Notes: a model not told the origin generated them from the sequence alone. A DNA stretch of 51,567 nucleotides from an uncultured Lachnospiraceae bacterium (GCA_910587635.1 CAJUNB010000029.1:1-51567), one strand, 5' to 3'. Counted from the first letter of the stretch, positions 18,201 to 26,125 are shown. Translations and numbers: made by a program.

Positions 18201-19664
18201 CTAGAAATTGAAATATAAGAAAGTGGAAATACCCGACAACGATACAATCGTCCACACAAGCATTCCTACTGTAGCCGCCAACGTCTTTACATTACAGACA
18301 AACTCTTTTTCCTGACAATTTTTCGTCCCTACCGCCATATACAACACAAGCGGAAGAAAGATGCATAGATGGAGAGCATTTTTTTCAAACAATCCGTCGA
18401 TATGCAGCAATCTCTCCAAATGGGCTATTTCAGGCAGGGTAAGCGCTTCCAGCATCGTCTCTGTCACTGCCAGAGATTCCAGCTTCGCTACCTTCCGAAA
18501 CATGATATAGACCTGATGCAGAGAATCTGCCCGGAAAATCAAAAACGCACAACTGACAAACCCAAAGGTCAGAAACCATTGTAATACGGCCGGTAATCTG
18601 CCCCATGTGTTTCGAAATCGCCTCGTAAAAACCTCGGCCATTCCATGAAGCAATCCCCAAACGACAAAAGTCCAGTTGGCACCGTGCCAGAAACCACTTA
18701 CTACAAATACAATCATAATATTCATGTAAGTCCTGATCCTGCCCTTCTTACTGCCTCCTAATGGAAAGTAAATATACTGTCGCAGGAATCTCGTCAATGT
18801 CATATGCCATCTGTCCCAGAATTCCAGTATCGATCTGGCTTTATAGGGCGAATTGAAATTGACCGGAAGAACGATATTGAACAGAGACGCAATCCCCGAA
18901 GCCATATCGCTGTAACCGCTGAAATCAAAATAGAGTTGCAGTGCATAGGCAACAATAACGAGCAGTACGTCCACGGTTGTCAGAATTTCCACACCGCCAA
19001 AGCCAAGTGCTACCATATTGCCCAGTGTGTCTGCAATAATCACTTTTTTAAACAGACCCACTGCAAAAAAATGCAGTCCCTTTGCCAGGTTTTCTGCATT
19101 CGGCCTGTGCTTTGTTTCATCTCGAAGCTGAGAGATCAGCTCTCCATGGAGAACAATAGGCCCCGCTACGAGCTGTGGAAAAAACGCTACAAAAACTGCA
19201 TAATCTAACAGGCTGTATTTTTCAGTTTCTCCCCTGTAGGAATCCACCACATAGGAAATCTGTTGAAATGTAAAAAAACTGATTCCGAGAGGAAGTACAA
19301 TGTTCCGCATTGTAAAATCCATGGAAAAAGCTGCATTGATATTTTCCAGAAAAAAATCAAAATATTTAAAATAAAAGAGAAGTGCGACATTTGCCAAAAC
19401 GCCAAATAGCATACAGACTTTGCCGACACGCCTCCGTCCTCTTGCCTTCTCACGCAAAAGAAGCCGGGATATAAGGAAATTTCCAAGAATACTGCCACAT
19501 ATAATGCACACATAGGACGGATTAAAATACCCGTAAAACCAGAGTGACATTCCAAAAAGCCATATCCTTGGTGCTTTGTCCATCTTCAGGTGATAGAGCA
19601 AAAAATAAACTGCTGCACATAAAGGCAAAAAGAAGAATATGAAAATATAAGAATTAAAAAGCAT
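18201..19664 (-). CDS. MBOAT-family membrane O-acyltransferase (AlgI/DltB-like)
   Basis: 487 residues with about 10-12 membrane segments. The MBOAT signature is clear: EFWDRWHMTLTRFLRQY at 281-297 and the invariant histidine His327 in SGFWHGANWTF. These enzymes move acyl groups across the membrane onto alginate, teichoic acid or other surface polymers, together with an extracytoplasmic SGNH partner, which here is the next gene. It starts a three-gene cassette (MBOAT, SGNH-like, CapA-like) lying between rplA and rplJ. GAGGA about eight bases before ATG. Confidence 0.92.
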   Translation of the reverse strand: MLFNSYIFIFFFLPLCAAVYFLLYHLKMDKAPRIWLFGMSLWFYGYFNPSYVCIICGSILGNFLISRLLLREKARGRRRVGKVCMLFGVLANVALLFYFKYFDFFLENINAAFSMDFTMRNIVLPLGISFFTFQQISYVVDSYRGETEKYSLLDYAVFVAFFPQLVAGPIVLHGELISQLRDETKHRPNAENLAKGLHFFAVGLFKKVIIADTLGNMVALGFGGVEILTTVDVLLVIVAYALQLYFDFSGYSDMASGIASLFNIVLPVNFNSPYKARSILEFWDRWHMTLTRFLRQYIYFPLGGSKKGRIRTYMNIMIVFVVSGFWHGANWTFVVWGLLHGMAEVFTRRFRNTWGRLPAVLQWFLTFGFVSCAFLIFRADSLHQVYIMFRKVAKLESLAVTETMLEALTLPEIAHLERLLHIDGLFEKNALHLCIFLPLVLYMAVGTKNCQEKEFVCNVKTLAATVGMLVWTIVSLSGISTFLYFNF

Positions 19665-19692
19665 CTCCGTTCCTCAAATAGTATGATTTTAC

Positions 19693-19722
19693 AAAAAGAA
19701 GCAGCGGGTGCCCACTGCTTCT
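19693..19722 (-). terminator. Terminator after rplA
   Basis: AGAAGCAGTGG-gca-CCCGCTGCTTCT followed by a T-run on the minus strand. It starts about 20 bases past the rplA stop and should isolate the rplKA transcript from the acyltransferase cassette. Confidence 0.88.
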
Positions 19723-19741
19723 CCTGTTCTCATATTTTCTG

Positions 19742-20431
19742 TTAGAATTTCGTAGTGTTTACTTTTACACCAGGTCCCATTGTAGAAGTCAGTGTAATGC
19801 TTCTCAAATACTGACCCTTTACTGCACTTGGCTTTGCCTTAATAATCGCTTCCATAACTGCATCGAAATTCTCTTTCAGCTTTTCCTCTGTAAAGGAAGC
19901 CTTTCCTACAGGAACATGAACAATATTTGTTTTGTCCAGTCTGTACTCAATCTTACCGGCCTTGATTTCATTGATTGCTTTTGTAACGTCCATCGTAACC
20001 GTACCGGCCTTCGGATTGGGCATCAATCCTTTCGGTCCCAGTATTTTACCAAGACGCCCCACTACTCCCATCATATCCGGTGTAGCTACTACTTTATCAA
20101 AATCCAGCCAGCCATCATTCTGAATCTTCGGAATGAGTTCATCTCCTCCTACGAAATCAGCACCTGCCGCCTCTGCCTCATTTACTTTATCCCCTTTTGC
20201 AAATACAAGCACTCTTACAGTCTTACCTGTTCCGTTGGGGAGCACAACCGCGCCACGAATCTGCTGCTCGGCATGGCGTCCGTCACAGCCGGTTCTGATA
20301 TGAAGCTCAATCGTCTCATCGAATTTTGCCATTGCCGTCTTCTTTACAAGAGCGATCGCCTCTGCAGGATCATACAAAACAGCACGGTCTATCTGCTTTG
20401 CAGCCTCATTATATTTTTTACCATGTTTCAT
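19742..20431 (-). CDS. rplA: 50S ribosomal protein L1
   Basis: L1 forms the mobile stalk near the E site and, in other organisms, represses translation of its own operon. 229 residues, the family size, starting MKHGKKYNEAAKQIDRA and containing GPKGLMPNPKAGTVT. Start at 20431 with GGAGG directly upstream; the longer reading frame runs into a regulatory repeat. It is 60 bases after rplK. Confidence 0.99.
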   Translation of the reverse strand: MKHGKKYNEAAKQIDRAVLYDPAEAIALVKKTAMAKFDETIELHIRTGCDGRHAEQQIRGAVVLPNGTGKTVRVLVFAKGDKVNEAEAAGADFVGGDELIPKIQNDGWLDFDKVVATPDMMGVVGRLGKILGPKGLMPNPKAGTVTMDVTKAINEIKAGKIEYRLDKTNIVHVPVGKASFTEEKLKENFDAVMEAIIKAKPSAVKGQYLRSITLTSTMGPGVKVNTTKF

Positions 20432-20444
20432 TCTTTTTTCCTCC

Positions 20445-20480
20445 TTGTGGTAGTGGCGGAACCGATAGCTCCTCCCACAC
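20445..20480 (-). promoter_or_regulatory. Candidate L1-type mRNA operator before rplA
   Basis: The rplK-rplA gap contains, in RNA sense, UGUGGGAGGAGCU, a short middle part, and CCGCCACUACCACAA immediately before the rplA ribosome binding site. UGUGG and CCACA can close a hairpin. The same two blocks occur before rplK (20936-20991). A shared structured element at both L11 and L1 genes fits L1 autoregulation, known from E. coli and archaea, but binding is inferred. Confidence 0.5.
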
Positions 20481-20491
20481 ATGATGATTTC

Positions 20492-20917
20492 TTATTCTTC
20501 AACGACGATTCCCATACTCTTGGCAGTTCCGGCAATCATGCTCATTGCAGCTTCCAGAGATGCCGCATTCAGGTCAGGCATCTTTGTCTCAGCGATCTCT
20601 TTTACTTTCTCTTTGGAGATCGTAGCTACTTTTGTCTTGTTCGGTACACCGGAACCGGATTTAATGTTAGCTGCTTTTTTCAAAAGAACAGCAGCGGGGG
20701 GTGTCTTAGTTATGAAGCTGAAACTTCTGTCCGCATACACAGTTATGACAACCGGAATAATCAGATCTCCCTTGTCTGCTGTCCTTGCGTTGAACTGTTT
20801 TGTAAATTCGACGATGTTCACACCATGCTGGCCCAGTGCCGGACCTACCGGCGGTGCTGGTGTCGCTTTCCCAGCAGGGATTTGTAACTTAATGTATCCT
20901 TCTACTTTCTTTGCCAT
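20492..20917 (-). CDS. rplK: 50S ribosomal protein L11
   Basis: L11 binds the GTPase-associated centre of 23S rRNA. 141 residues, with the N-terminal proline-rich motif QIPAGKATPAPPVGPALGQ and the C-terminal RNA-binding domain ending GTAKSMGIVVEE. Start ATG with AGGAGG six bases upstream. Lies 132 bases after nusG, a gap that holds a putative regulatory hairpin. Confidence 0.99.
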   Translation of the reverse strand: MAKKVEGYIKLQIPAGKATPAPPVGPALGQHGVNIVEFTKQFNARTADKGDLIIPVVITVYADRSFSFITKTPPAAVLLKKAANIKSGSGVPNKTKVATISKEKVKEIAETKMPDLNAASLEAAMSMIAGTAKSMGIVVEE

Positions 20918-20935
20918 GTGGCACCTCCTAAAATA

Positions 20936-20991
20936 TTGTGGTAGTGGCGGGTCTCATACGGAAACCTCACTCTCCGCAGCTCCCTCCCACA
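20936..20991 (-). promoter_or_regulatory. Candidate L1-type mRNA operator before rplK
   Basis: In RNA sense it has GCUGUGGGAGGGAGCU, a 25-base middle part that can itself pair partly (GCGGAGAG...), then CCCGCCACUACCACAA. The 15 bases complementary to TTGTGGTAGTGGCGG are identical to the copy before rplA. It ends about 18 bases before the rplK start. Confidence 0.5.
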
Positions 20992-21049
20992 GCTCATATA
21001 GATGTCCTACTGCGAGACAGTTCAGCTTTCAGCTTCACTGTACCGTATC

Positions 21050-21565
21050 CTACATCTTTCTGATCTCTGCAAAACTGATTTCCACAGGCGTCTCTCTGCC
21101 AAACAGCTCCACATTGATCGTAGCTGTCTGCTTACCATAGTCCATTCTCTGTACTATACCTATCGTTTCTTTCCAGACGCCCGCAATAACGGCAATCGTA
21201 TCGCCTTCTTTAAAGTCAACAGAAATATTCTCTGTCTTAATTCCCAGCGGCCGCATCTCCACATCACTCAGCGGAACCGGCTTGCTGCCGGGACCTACAA
21301 ATCCCGTTACGCCCCTTGTGTTTCTTACGACATACCATGTATCGTCATTCATGACCATATTGATCAATACATAACCGGGAAACATTTTTTTCTGAACGTT
21401 TTTTCTTGCTCCGTTCTTAACTTCCACTACATCCTGCATCGGCACTCTGACTTCCAGAATCTCTTCTTCCAAATGCCGGTTTTCAATCGTCTTCTCAATG
21501 TTCGCTTTTACTTTATTCTCATATCCCGAATATGTGTGCACTACATACCAGTTTGATTCTGCCAT
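21050..21565 (-). CDS. nusG: Transcription elongation/termination factor NusG
   Basis: 171 residues. N-terminal NGN domain (WYVVHTYSGYENKVKANIEK; FPGYVLINM; VRNTRGVTGFVG) and C-terminal KOW domain (KEGDTIAVIAGVWKE). It binds RNA polymerase through the beta-prime clamp helices and links it to Rho or the ribosome. Starts 16 bases after secE, in the expected order. Confidence 0.99.
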   Translation of the reverse strand: MAESNWYVVHTYSGYENKVKANIEKTIENRHLEEEILEVRVPMQDVVEVKNGARKNVQKKMFPGYVLINMVMNDDTWYVVRNTRGVTGFVGPGSKPVPLSDVEMRPLGIKTENISVDFKEGDTIAVIAGVWKETIGIVQRMDYGKQTATINVELFGRETPVEISFAEIRKM

Positions 21566-21581
21566 TTAATCACCCTCATTT

Positions 21582-21779
21582 CTACATCGTCAGGAAATTC
21601 ACACCATACTGGAGAAGCATATCAAGTATGGCAATGGCAATTCCCACTACGACTGAAACACAGATCACAGCAACCGACTGTTTCAAAAGCGATTCTTTAC
21701 CGGGCCACGAAATTTTTTTAAATTCAGATTGAAGTCCTTTGAAAAAGCTGGGCTTTTCCTTTTTGCTCGTATCTCCCAT
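21582..21779 (-). CDS. secE: Preprotein translocase subunit SecE
   Basis: 65 residues, the short single-span form of Gram-positive bacteria. A cytoplasmic amphipathic part (FFKGLQSEFKKISWPGKESL) is followed by one membrane helix (AVICVSVVVGIAIAILDMLL). Structural part of the SecYEG channel. Lies between rpmG and nusG. Confidence 0.97.
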   Translation of the reverse strand: MGDTSKKEKPSFFKGLQSEFKKISWPGKESLLKQSVAVICVSVVVGIAIAILDMLLQYGVNFLTM

Positions 21780-21816
21780 CCGTTTGATTTCCTTTCACAA
21801 ATACAGAACTACCGAA

Positions 21817-21966
21817 CTATTTTGTTTCTTTGTGCAGTGTATGAGCTTTACAGAATCTGCAATATTTTTTTGTTTCCATCCTGTCAGGATGTGTTTTTTT
21901 GTCCTTTGTCGTGTTATAATTACGACGTTTACATTCTGTACATGCCAGTGTAATTCTTGTACGCAT
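21817..21966 (-). CDS. rpmG: 50S ribosomal protein L33, zinc-binding form
   Basis: 49 residues, translated directly from the sequence: starts MRTRITLACTECKRRNY and ends KAHTLHKETK. Cys9, Cys12, Cys36 and Cys39 form the two CxxC pairs of the zinc-containing variant. Start ATG at 21966 with GGAGG nine bases upstream. First gene after the promoter at 22052-22080; it leads into secE-nusG-rplKA. Confidence 0.97.
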   Translation of the reverse strand: MRTRITLACTECKRRNYNTTKDKKTHPDRMETKKYCRFCKAHTLHKETK

Positions 21967-22051
21967 ACTGTTCTACCTCCACGTGCTTATCTCATTCAGA
22001 TTGCCGAAAATTTGTGCAAAAAAAAAGACCTAATTCTCATCTCGTTTATTT

Positions 22052-22080
22052 ACTATAGCATAGCCAGGCCATCCCGTCAA
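22052..22080 (-). promoter_or_regulatory. Sigma-A promoter of rpmG-secE-nusG-rplKA
   Basis: TTGACG (22075-22080), 17-base spacer, TATAGT (22052-22057) on the minus strand, about 85 bases before rpmG. Back-to-back with the plus-strand promoter at 22122-22150. Confidence 0.82.
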
Positions 22081-22121
22081 TGTTTTTTTCGTAAAAATAT
22101 ATACTGTACAACCTTGTTTTC

Positions 22122-22150
22122 TTGCACATTTCTGCTTTTTGTGCTATGAT
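22122..22150 (+). promoter_or_regulatory. Sigma-A promoter of the FliD-like gene
   Basis: TTGCAC (22122-22127), 17-base spacer, TATGAT (22145-22150), giving a leader of about 90 bases. It is a housekeeping-type promoter; I saw no sigma-28 element before this gene. Confidence 0.75.
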
Positions 22151-22245
22151 TATACATAAATAGTAGGTTATTATGCCCTGTATCCATAACATAGCGGAAC
22201 GGATTCTGCTTACTATGTGATTTCAAGGAAGAAAGGAGGGGCAGC

Positions 22246-23541
22246 ATGCTGGCATTAAGCTCGGTTTATAACCATTATCGTACTACTTATGCACAAGGTG
22301 CGATAACCAAATACGACGCTCACAAAAAAAGCGAGCTCCGCGATATATACAATTCTATTATCAGGTTAAACAAGGAATCCCCTCTGTATCTGCCGGACAC
22401 AAGCAAGCGTTCCCAGGCCTTTGCCATCGGTATCAAAGAAAGCGCAAGAGGACTTCACAATGTGATTGCTTCTCTCGGAGGCCTGAGCGAAAACGAACTG
22501 CTCAATAAAAAAGCTGCTTATTCTACCAACGAGGATATTTTGACTGCTCAATATGTAGGTGACGCAAACAGAGAAGACGAGATCCCTTCTTTTGATGTGG
22601 AAGTGCGCTCTCTTGCTTCTCCGCAGGTTAACTTTGGCAGTTTTCTTCCTTCAGACAGCATGCAGCTTCCAACTGGAACTTATTCATTCGATGTCAATAT
22701 CCACAATACAAAATATGAATTCCAGTATAATATAACAGATGGAGACACAAATCTGAGCATTCAGGAGAAACTGGTCCGTCTTATAAAAGGTGCCGGCATC
22801 GGCATTGATGCCACTGTAGAAACAGATGGCAATCTGTCAGCGATACGGCTTGTTTCCTCCAATACCGGCTCCCCACTGGGAAGGCCTTCTCTGTTTACCG
22901 TTTCTGATACCCATTCCAGTATGGAGCCAGGCTCCGTAGGCTACTTTGGCATCGGTCAGGTGACCCGTCCCTCTTCCAATGCAGAATTAATTATCAATGG
23001 TCTGGAACAGAGTGTTCCGTCAAACCGTTTTATTTTGGACAAAACATATGAACTGACACTCAACGGCATCAGCCCTGTGGAAGGCCAGACGGCCACTGTC
23101 AGTGTAAAAGATGATATGGCATCTCTTCAGGAAAATATTGGCCGACTCGTAAAAGAATACAACTCCTTTATTAATTATGCTTTCCAAAGTTCAGGCAGAC
23201 GCATTAAAAATACGGATCTGCTCAAAGAAATGAAAGGCATCGCTTCTCAATATGAAGAAGGCTTTGATCATATGGGGCTTCGTATTGAAGAAAACGGTTC
23301 TCTCGGGTCTAATCAATCATCTTTTGTTCGTTCCATGGAAGACGGAGAAGCCAAACAGACGATTTCCATGATGCGTGGCTTTGCTGATTCCCTGTTCCAT
23401 AAAACCATTCAGATTTCACTGGATCCCATGCAATACGTGGAAAAAAGAATTGTAGCTTACAAGAATCCGGCAAAAATTCATTTTGCCACTCCATACATTA
23501 CAAGTCCCTATACAGGTATGCTGTTCAACAGTTACTGTTGA
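22246..23541 (+). CDS. Solitary FliD-like (flagellar cap-related) protein
   Basis: 431 residues. The middle and C-terminal parts match the body of FliD: FDVEVRSLASPQ, a region around TDGDTNLSIQEKLVRLIKGAG, then NAELIINGLEQSVPSNRFILD and VSVKDDMASLQENIGRLVKEYNSFI, which is the usual FliD C-domain pattern. It lacks the standard FliD N-terminus (ISGLASGLD) and the long final coiled coil; instead it begins MLALSSVYNHYRTTYAQG and ends YTGMLFNSYC with a terminal cysteine. The true fliD is 4 kb away on the other strand. Strong ribosome binding site AAAGGAGGGG. Monocistronic, with its own promoter and terminator. Function unknown; a cap variant or filament-associated protein is possible. Confidence 0.7.
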   Translation: MLALSSVYNHYRTTYAQGAITKYDAHKKSELRDIYNSIIRLNKESPLYLPDTSKRSQAFAIGIKESARGLHNVIASLGGLSENELLNKKAAYSTNEDILTAQYVGDANREDEIPSFDVEVRSLASPQVNFGSFLPSDSMQLPTGTYSFDVNIHNTKYEFQYNITDGDTNLSIQEKLVRLIKGAGIGIDATVETDGNLSAIRLVSSNTGSPLGRPSLFTVSDTHSSMEPGSVGYFGIGQVTRPSSNAELIINGLEQSVPSNRFILDKTYELTLNGISPVEGQTATVSVKDDMASLQENIGRLVKEYNSFINYAFQSSGRRIKNTDLLKEMKGIASQYEEGFDHMGLRIEENGSLGSNQSSFVRSMEDGEAKQTISMMRGFADSLFHKTIQISLDPMQYVEKRIVAYKNPAKIHFATPYITSPYTGMLFNSYC

Positions 23542-23543
23542 GA

Positions 23544-23656
23544 GAAGACTCCACTTCGAGCCATGCTAACCTCAAAAATCGAAGATTTTCTCGGTCCCAG
23601 GCTTCGATACCTGGCGCTATAGGCAGACTTCGAAAAATCACAGATTTTTCGAAGTC
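23544..23656. repeat. Hairpin-rich tract after the FliD-like gene
   Basis: Three palindromes in about 100 bases: AAAATC-gaa-GATTTT, CCAGG-cttcgata-CCTGG, and a perfect 14-base stem (GACTTCGAAAAATC / GATTTTTCGAAGTC at 23626-23656). Reading frames here look like artefacts of the repeat. Probably REP-like structured DNA or 3' RNA structure. Confidence 0.6.
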
Positions 23657-23674
23657 GCTTCGCTCGCCTGATGC

Positions 23675-23721
23675 AAAAAAGCACAGATCCTCATGTCACA
23701 ACATGATATCTGTGCTTTTTT
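23675..23721. terminator. Bidirectional terminator between FliD-like gene and carboxyltransferase
   Basis: AAAAAAGCACAGAT and ATCTGTGCTTTTTT form a near-perfect stem with an inner CATGT/ACATG pair. The A-run and T-run flanks suit termination from both convergent genes. Confidence 0.9.
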
Positions 23722-23744
23722 ACGCCAGGCTCTGCCTATACCGA

Positions 23745-25370
23745 CTATAATGGAATGTTTCCGTGTTTTTTCTTGGGAAGTTCAGCCTTCTTGTTTTCCA
23801 GTCCCCGAAGTCCTTTTAAAATACACAGCCGGGTCTCTTCCGGTTTGATGACTTCATTGACATACCCCCTTGCAGCAGCCACGTAAGGATTTAAAAATCT
23901 TTCCTCGTATTCTTTCTTACACTGCTCCCGCATGGCTTCCGGATCCTCTGCTGCTTTTATTTTTCTCTTAAAGGCGATATTGACTGCACCGTCAGCACCC
24001 ATAACCGCAATCTCCGCAATGGGCCACGCATACACGAGATCCGCTCCCATCTCCTTGGAATTCATTGCGATGTAAGCACCGCCATAAGCTTTTCTCATAA
24101 TCAATGTAATCTTCGGTACGGTCGCCTCAGAATAAGCATACAGCACCTTCGCCCCATGGCGGATAATACCATTGTGTTCCTGGGCCGTTCCCGGCAGGAA
24201 AGCAGGCACATCCACAAGGGTGACAATCGGAATGTTGAAGCAATCACAGAAACGAATAAATCTCGCAGCCTTATCAGATGCATGGTAGTCCAGAGACCCT
24301 GCTGTACTATTGGCCTGATTTGCCACATATCCAACAGTCTTACCTTCCATGCGCCCCCAGCCTACCACTACATTGGTAGCAAAATCTTTCTGTACTTCGA
24401 AAAAACTGTCATTGTCTATGATACAGTTAATGACTTCTTTTACATCATAGGGATGTCTGGAATTGTCCGGTACAATATCCCTCAGCTTAGCACACTGATC
24501 GTCACTTTTTTCTACAAAGTTCTTCCCAAAGTTACCCACTTTATTTAACATCTTGTTGACAGTATATAATAACGACTGTTTTTCACTGATCGATTTAATA
24601 ACGGGCGGTTTTTCCTCGTTATTGCTGGGAAGATAGGACAGCAATTTACGCACTCCCATGAGGCAGTCGCCTTCCGTATCATATGTGAAATGGGAAACAC
24701 CGCTTTTTTTCGCATGTACCTCCGCGCCTCCCAGCTCTTCCACAGATACTTCTTCGTTGATGACCGTCTTTACCACATTCGGTCCGGTAATGAACATCTT
24801 GGATATCTCTTTTACCATAAAGATGTAATCACAAATAGCAGGCGCATAGCAGGCACCTCCTGAACAGGGACCGAGGATTACTGCGATCTGGGGAATCACT
24901 CCCGAAGCTTTTGTATGACGCAGAAACATTCCACTATAGCCACTGAGGGAAGAAATGCCCTCTTCGATTCTGGCTCCGCCACTGTCGTTGATGCAGATAA
25001 GCGGTGCCCGCATTTCCATGGCCATATCCTGAATCCGGCATATTTTAAAGGAATGATACTCTCCCAGTGTACCGCCGATAACTGTAAAATCTTCACTTGC
25101 AACAAATACTAGTCTGCCATCGATCTCCCCATATCCTGTTATAACACCATCTCCCGGCACTCGCCTTTTATCTAAATCAAAATCATCAATTCTGGACTCT
25201 ATCATACCGTCTATCTCAACGAAAGTCCCTTTATCAAGAAGAATATCGATTCTCTCACGCGCCGTCAGTTTGCCAGATTTGTGCTGCTTATCGATTTTTG
25301 CCTGACCGCCTCCAAGCAACGCCTTCTCTCTCCGCTCTTCTAACCCTTTAATCGCCTCATCCCAGTTCAT
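23745..25370 (-). CDS. Biotin-dependent carboxyltransferase (PccB/MmdA-like)
   Basis: 541 residues. The acyl-CoA carboxylase beta family is clear from LTARERIDILLDKGTFVE, GGTLGEYHS, NDSGGARIEEG, GPCSGGACYAP and the C-terminal KKKHGNIPL. These subunits transfer carboxyl between biotin and acetyl-, propionyl- or methylmalonyl-CoA. The C-terminus resembles propionyl-CoA carboxylase beta and methylmalonyl-CoA decarboxylase alpha subunits. No biotin carrier, biotin carboxylase or decarboxylase membrane subunit lies nearby, so the exact reaction is open. The upstream region has a good promoter and a FabT-like box, hinting at control by fatty-acid status. Confidence 0.9.
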   Translation of the reverse strand: MNWDEAIKGLEERREKALLGGGQAKIDKQHKSGKLTARERIDILLDKGTFVEIDGMIESRIDDFDLDKRRVPGDGVITGYGEIDGRLVFVASEDFTVIGGTLGEYHSFKICRIQDMAMEMRAPLICINDSGGARIEEGISSLSGYSGMFLRHTKASGVIPQIAVILGPCSGGACYAPAICDYIFMVKEISKMFITGPNVVKTVINEEVSVEELGGAEVHAKKSGVSHFTYDTEGDCLMGVRKLLSYLPSNNEEKPPVIKSISEKQSLLYTVNKMLNKVGNFGKNFVEKSDDQCAKLRDIVPDNSRHPYDVKEVINCIIDNDSFFEVQKDFATNVVVGWGRMEGKTVGYVANQANSTAGSLDYHASDKAARFIRFCDCFNIPIVTLVDVPAFLPGTAQEHNGIIRHGAKVLYAYSEATVPKITLIMRKAYGGAYIAMNSKEMGADLVYAWPIAEIAVMGADGAVNIAFKRKIKAAEDPEAMREQCKKEYEERFLNPYVAAARGYVNEVIKPEETRLCILKGLRGLENKKAELPKKKHGNIPL

Positions 25371-25409
25371 GACTGCAATCCTCTCCTTCTATTCAAAATA
25401 CATATCCAC

Positions 25410-25444
25410 ATTTGATTTGTATTTCAAATACTTTGATTATCAAA
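25410..25444 (-). promoter_or_regulatory. FabT-like operator at the carboxyltransferase promoter
   Basis: The palindrome TTTGATTATCAAA (25432-25444) matches the box bound by the MarR-family fatty-acid regulator FabT in streptococci and lactococci. A weaker second pair (ATTTGA ... TTCAAAT) sits at 25410-25429. Both lie just downstream of the -10, covering the expected transcription start. No FabT gene is in the window. Confidence 0.5.
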
Positions 25445-25457
25445 TTATCATGTAATT

Positions 25458-25485
25458 ATTATAGCACGCTTTCCAAAATGTGCAA
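25458..25485 (-). promoter_or_regulatory. Sigma-A promoter of the carboxyltransferase gene
   Basis: TTGCAC (25480-25485), 16-base spacer, TATAAT (25458-25463) on the minus strand, about 90 bases before the start codon. Confidence 0.75.
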
Positions 25486-25602
25486 GAGAAAAATTTGCAA
25501 ATAAAATGACCCGTTCCTGTCCGAATGGCACTTGTGGCAAGAAAGGGCCCACCTCCGTCGGGAAAATCTGTAGAGTCTTTTATCTCCAAATCCTATGAAA
25601 CG

Positions 25603-25635
25603 AAAACAGGAGTACCATCCTCTGTACTCCTGTTT
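25603..25635 (-). terminator. Terminator of the fliD-fliS operon
   Basis: AAACAGGAGTAC and GTACTCCTGTTT form a perfect 12-base stem with an 8-base loop on the minus strand, 10 bases past the last flagellar gene, followed by a T-rich stretch. Confidence 0.9.
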
Positions 25636-25645
25636 ATAATCAATC

Positions 25646-26125
25646 TCAGTTCTTCCGGTCCATCAGCCTTGCATCTGTATAATTTGTACCACTCATACTC
25701 TTATAATAATCACTTGCCACACGGACACTTTTCTTGGATTCCCTTATCTTTCCTCTCGTATAGGAAAAATAGGTTTCTACCAGCTTCTTATTTCTCTCCT
25801 CTGACGCCTGAATCCGAACACTCAGGTCTGTAATCTCGGAAATCAGCTTCTGCATTTGAGAAATCTCATCTCTGTGATGTTCTTTTACTTCAGATAGTTC
25901 TTCTTTTATTCTCGCATATACTTTCTCAAAACCACTATCAAGACTTTCCAATTCCCAGATATAACGTCTTTTCAGTTTTACTGTCCTGTCGAACTCATCC
26001 ATATCACAGTTATTTCTGATCACTTCTTCCTGTCTGATATTCTGTTCCAGAATATTCTGGAGCATACTTTTCTTTTTTTTCAGACTCTCTAAAAGTATCT
26101 CCACATACTGTTTGATTTCTGCCAT
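25646..26125 (-). CDS. FlgN/FliT-like coiled-coil flagellar chaperone candidate
   Basis: About 159 residues, almost entirely heptad-rich helix (LESLKKKKSMLQNILEQNIRQ, KLISEITDLSVRIQASEERN) with a charged, disordered C-terminus. Position right after fliS is that of FliT in other bacteria, and the fold pattern resembles FlgN-type export chaperones. Start at 26125 (MAEIKQYVEIL) has a GAGGG site directly upstream; 16 bases after fliS stop. Sequence alone does not prove the chaperone role; it could guard FliD or the hook-filament junction proteins. Confidence 0.6.
   Translation of the reverse strand: MAEIKQYVEILLESLKKKKSMLQNILEQNIRQEEVIRNNCDMDEFDRTVKLKRRYIWELESLDSGFEKVYARIKEELSEVKEHHRDEISQMQKLISEITDLSVRIQASEERNKKLVETYFSYTRGKIRESKKSVRVASDYYKSMSGTNYTDARLMDRKN

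Noticed and set aside
23538..23750. 70-codon frame after the FliD-like gene
   Set aside because: Made of the palindromic tract and terminator; overlaps the carboxyltransferase stop.
25508..25600. Short plus-strand frame with a CPNGTCGKK zinc-like start
   Set aside because: No ribosome binding site, runs into the flagellar terminator; cysteine pattern is probably chance.
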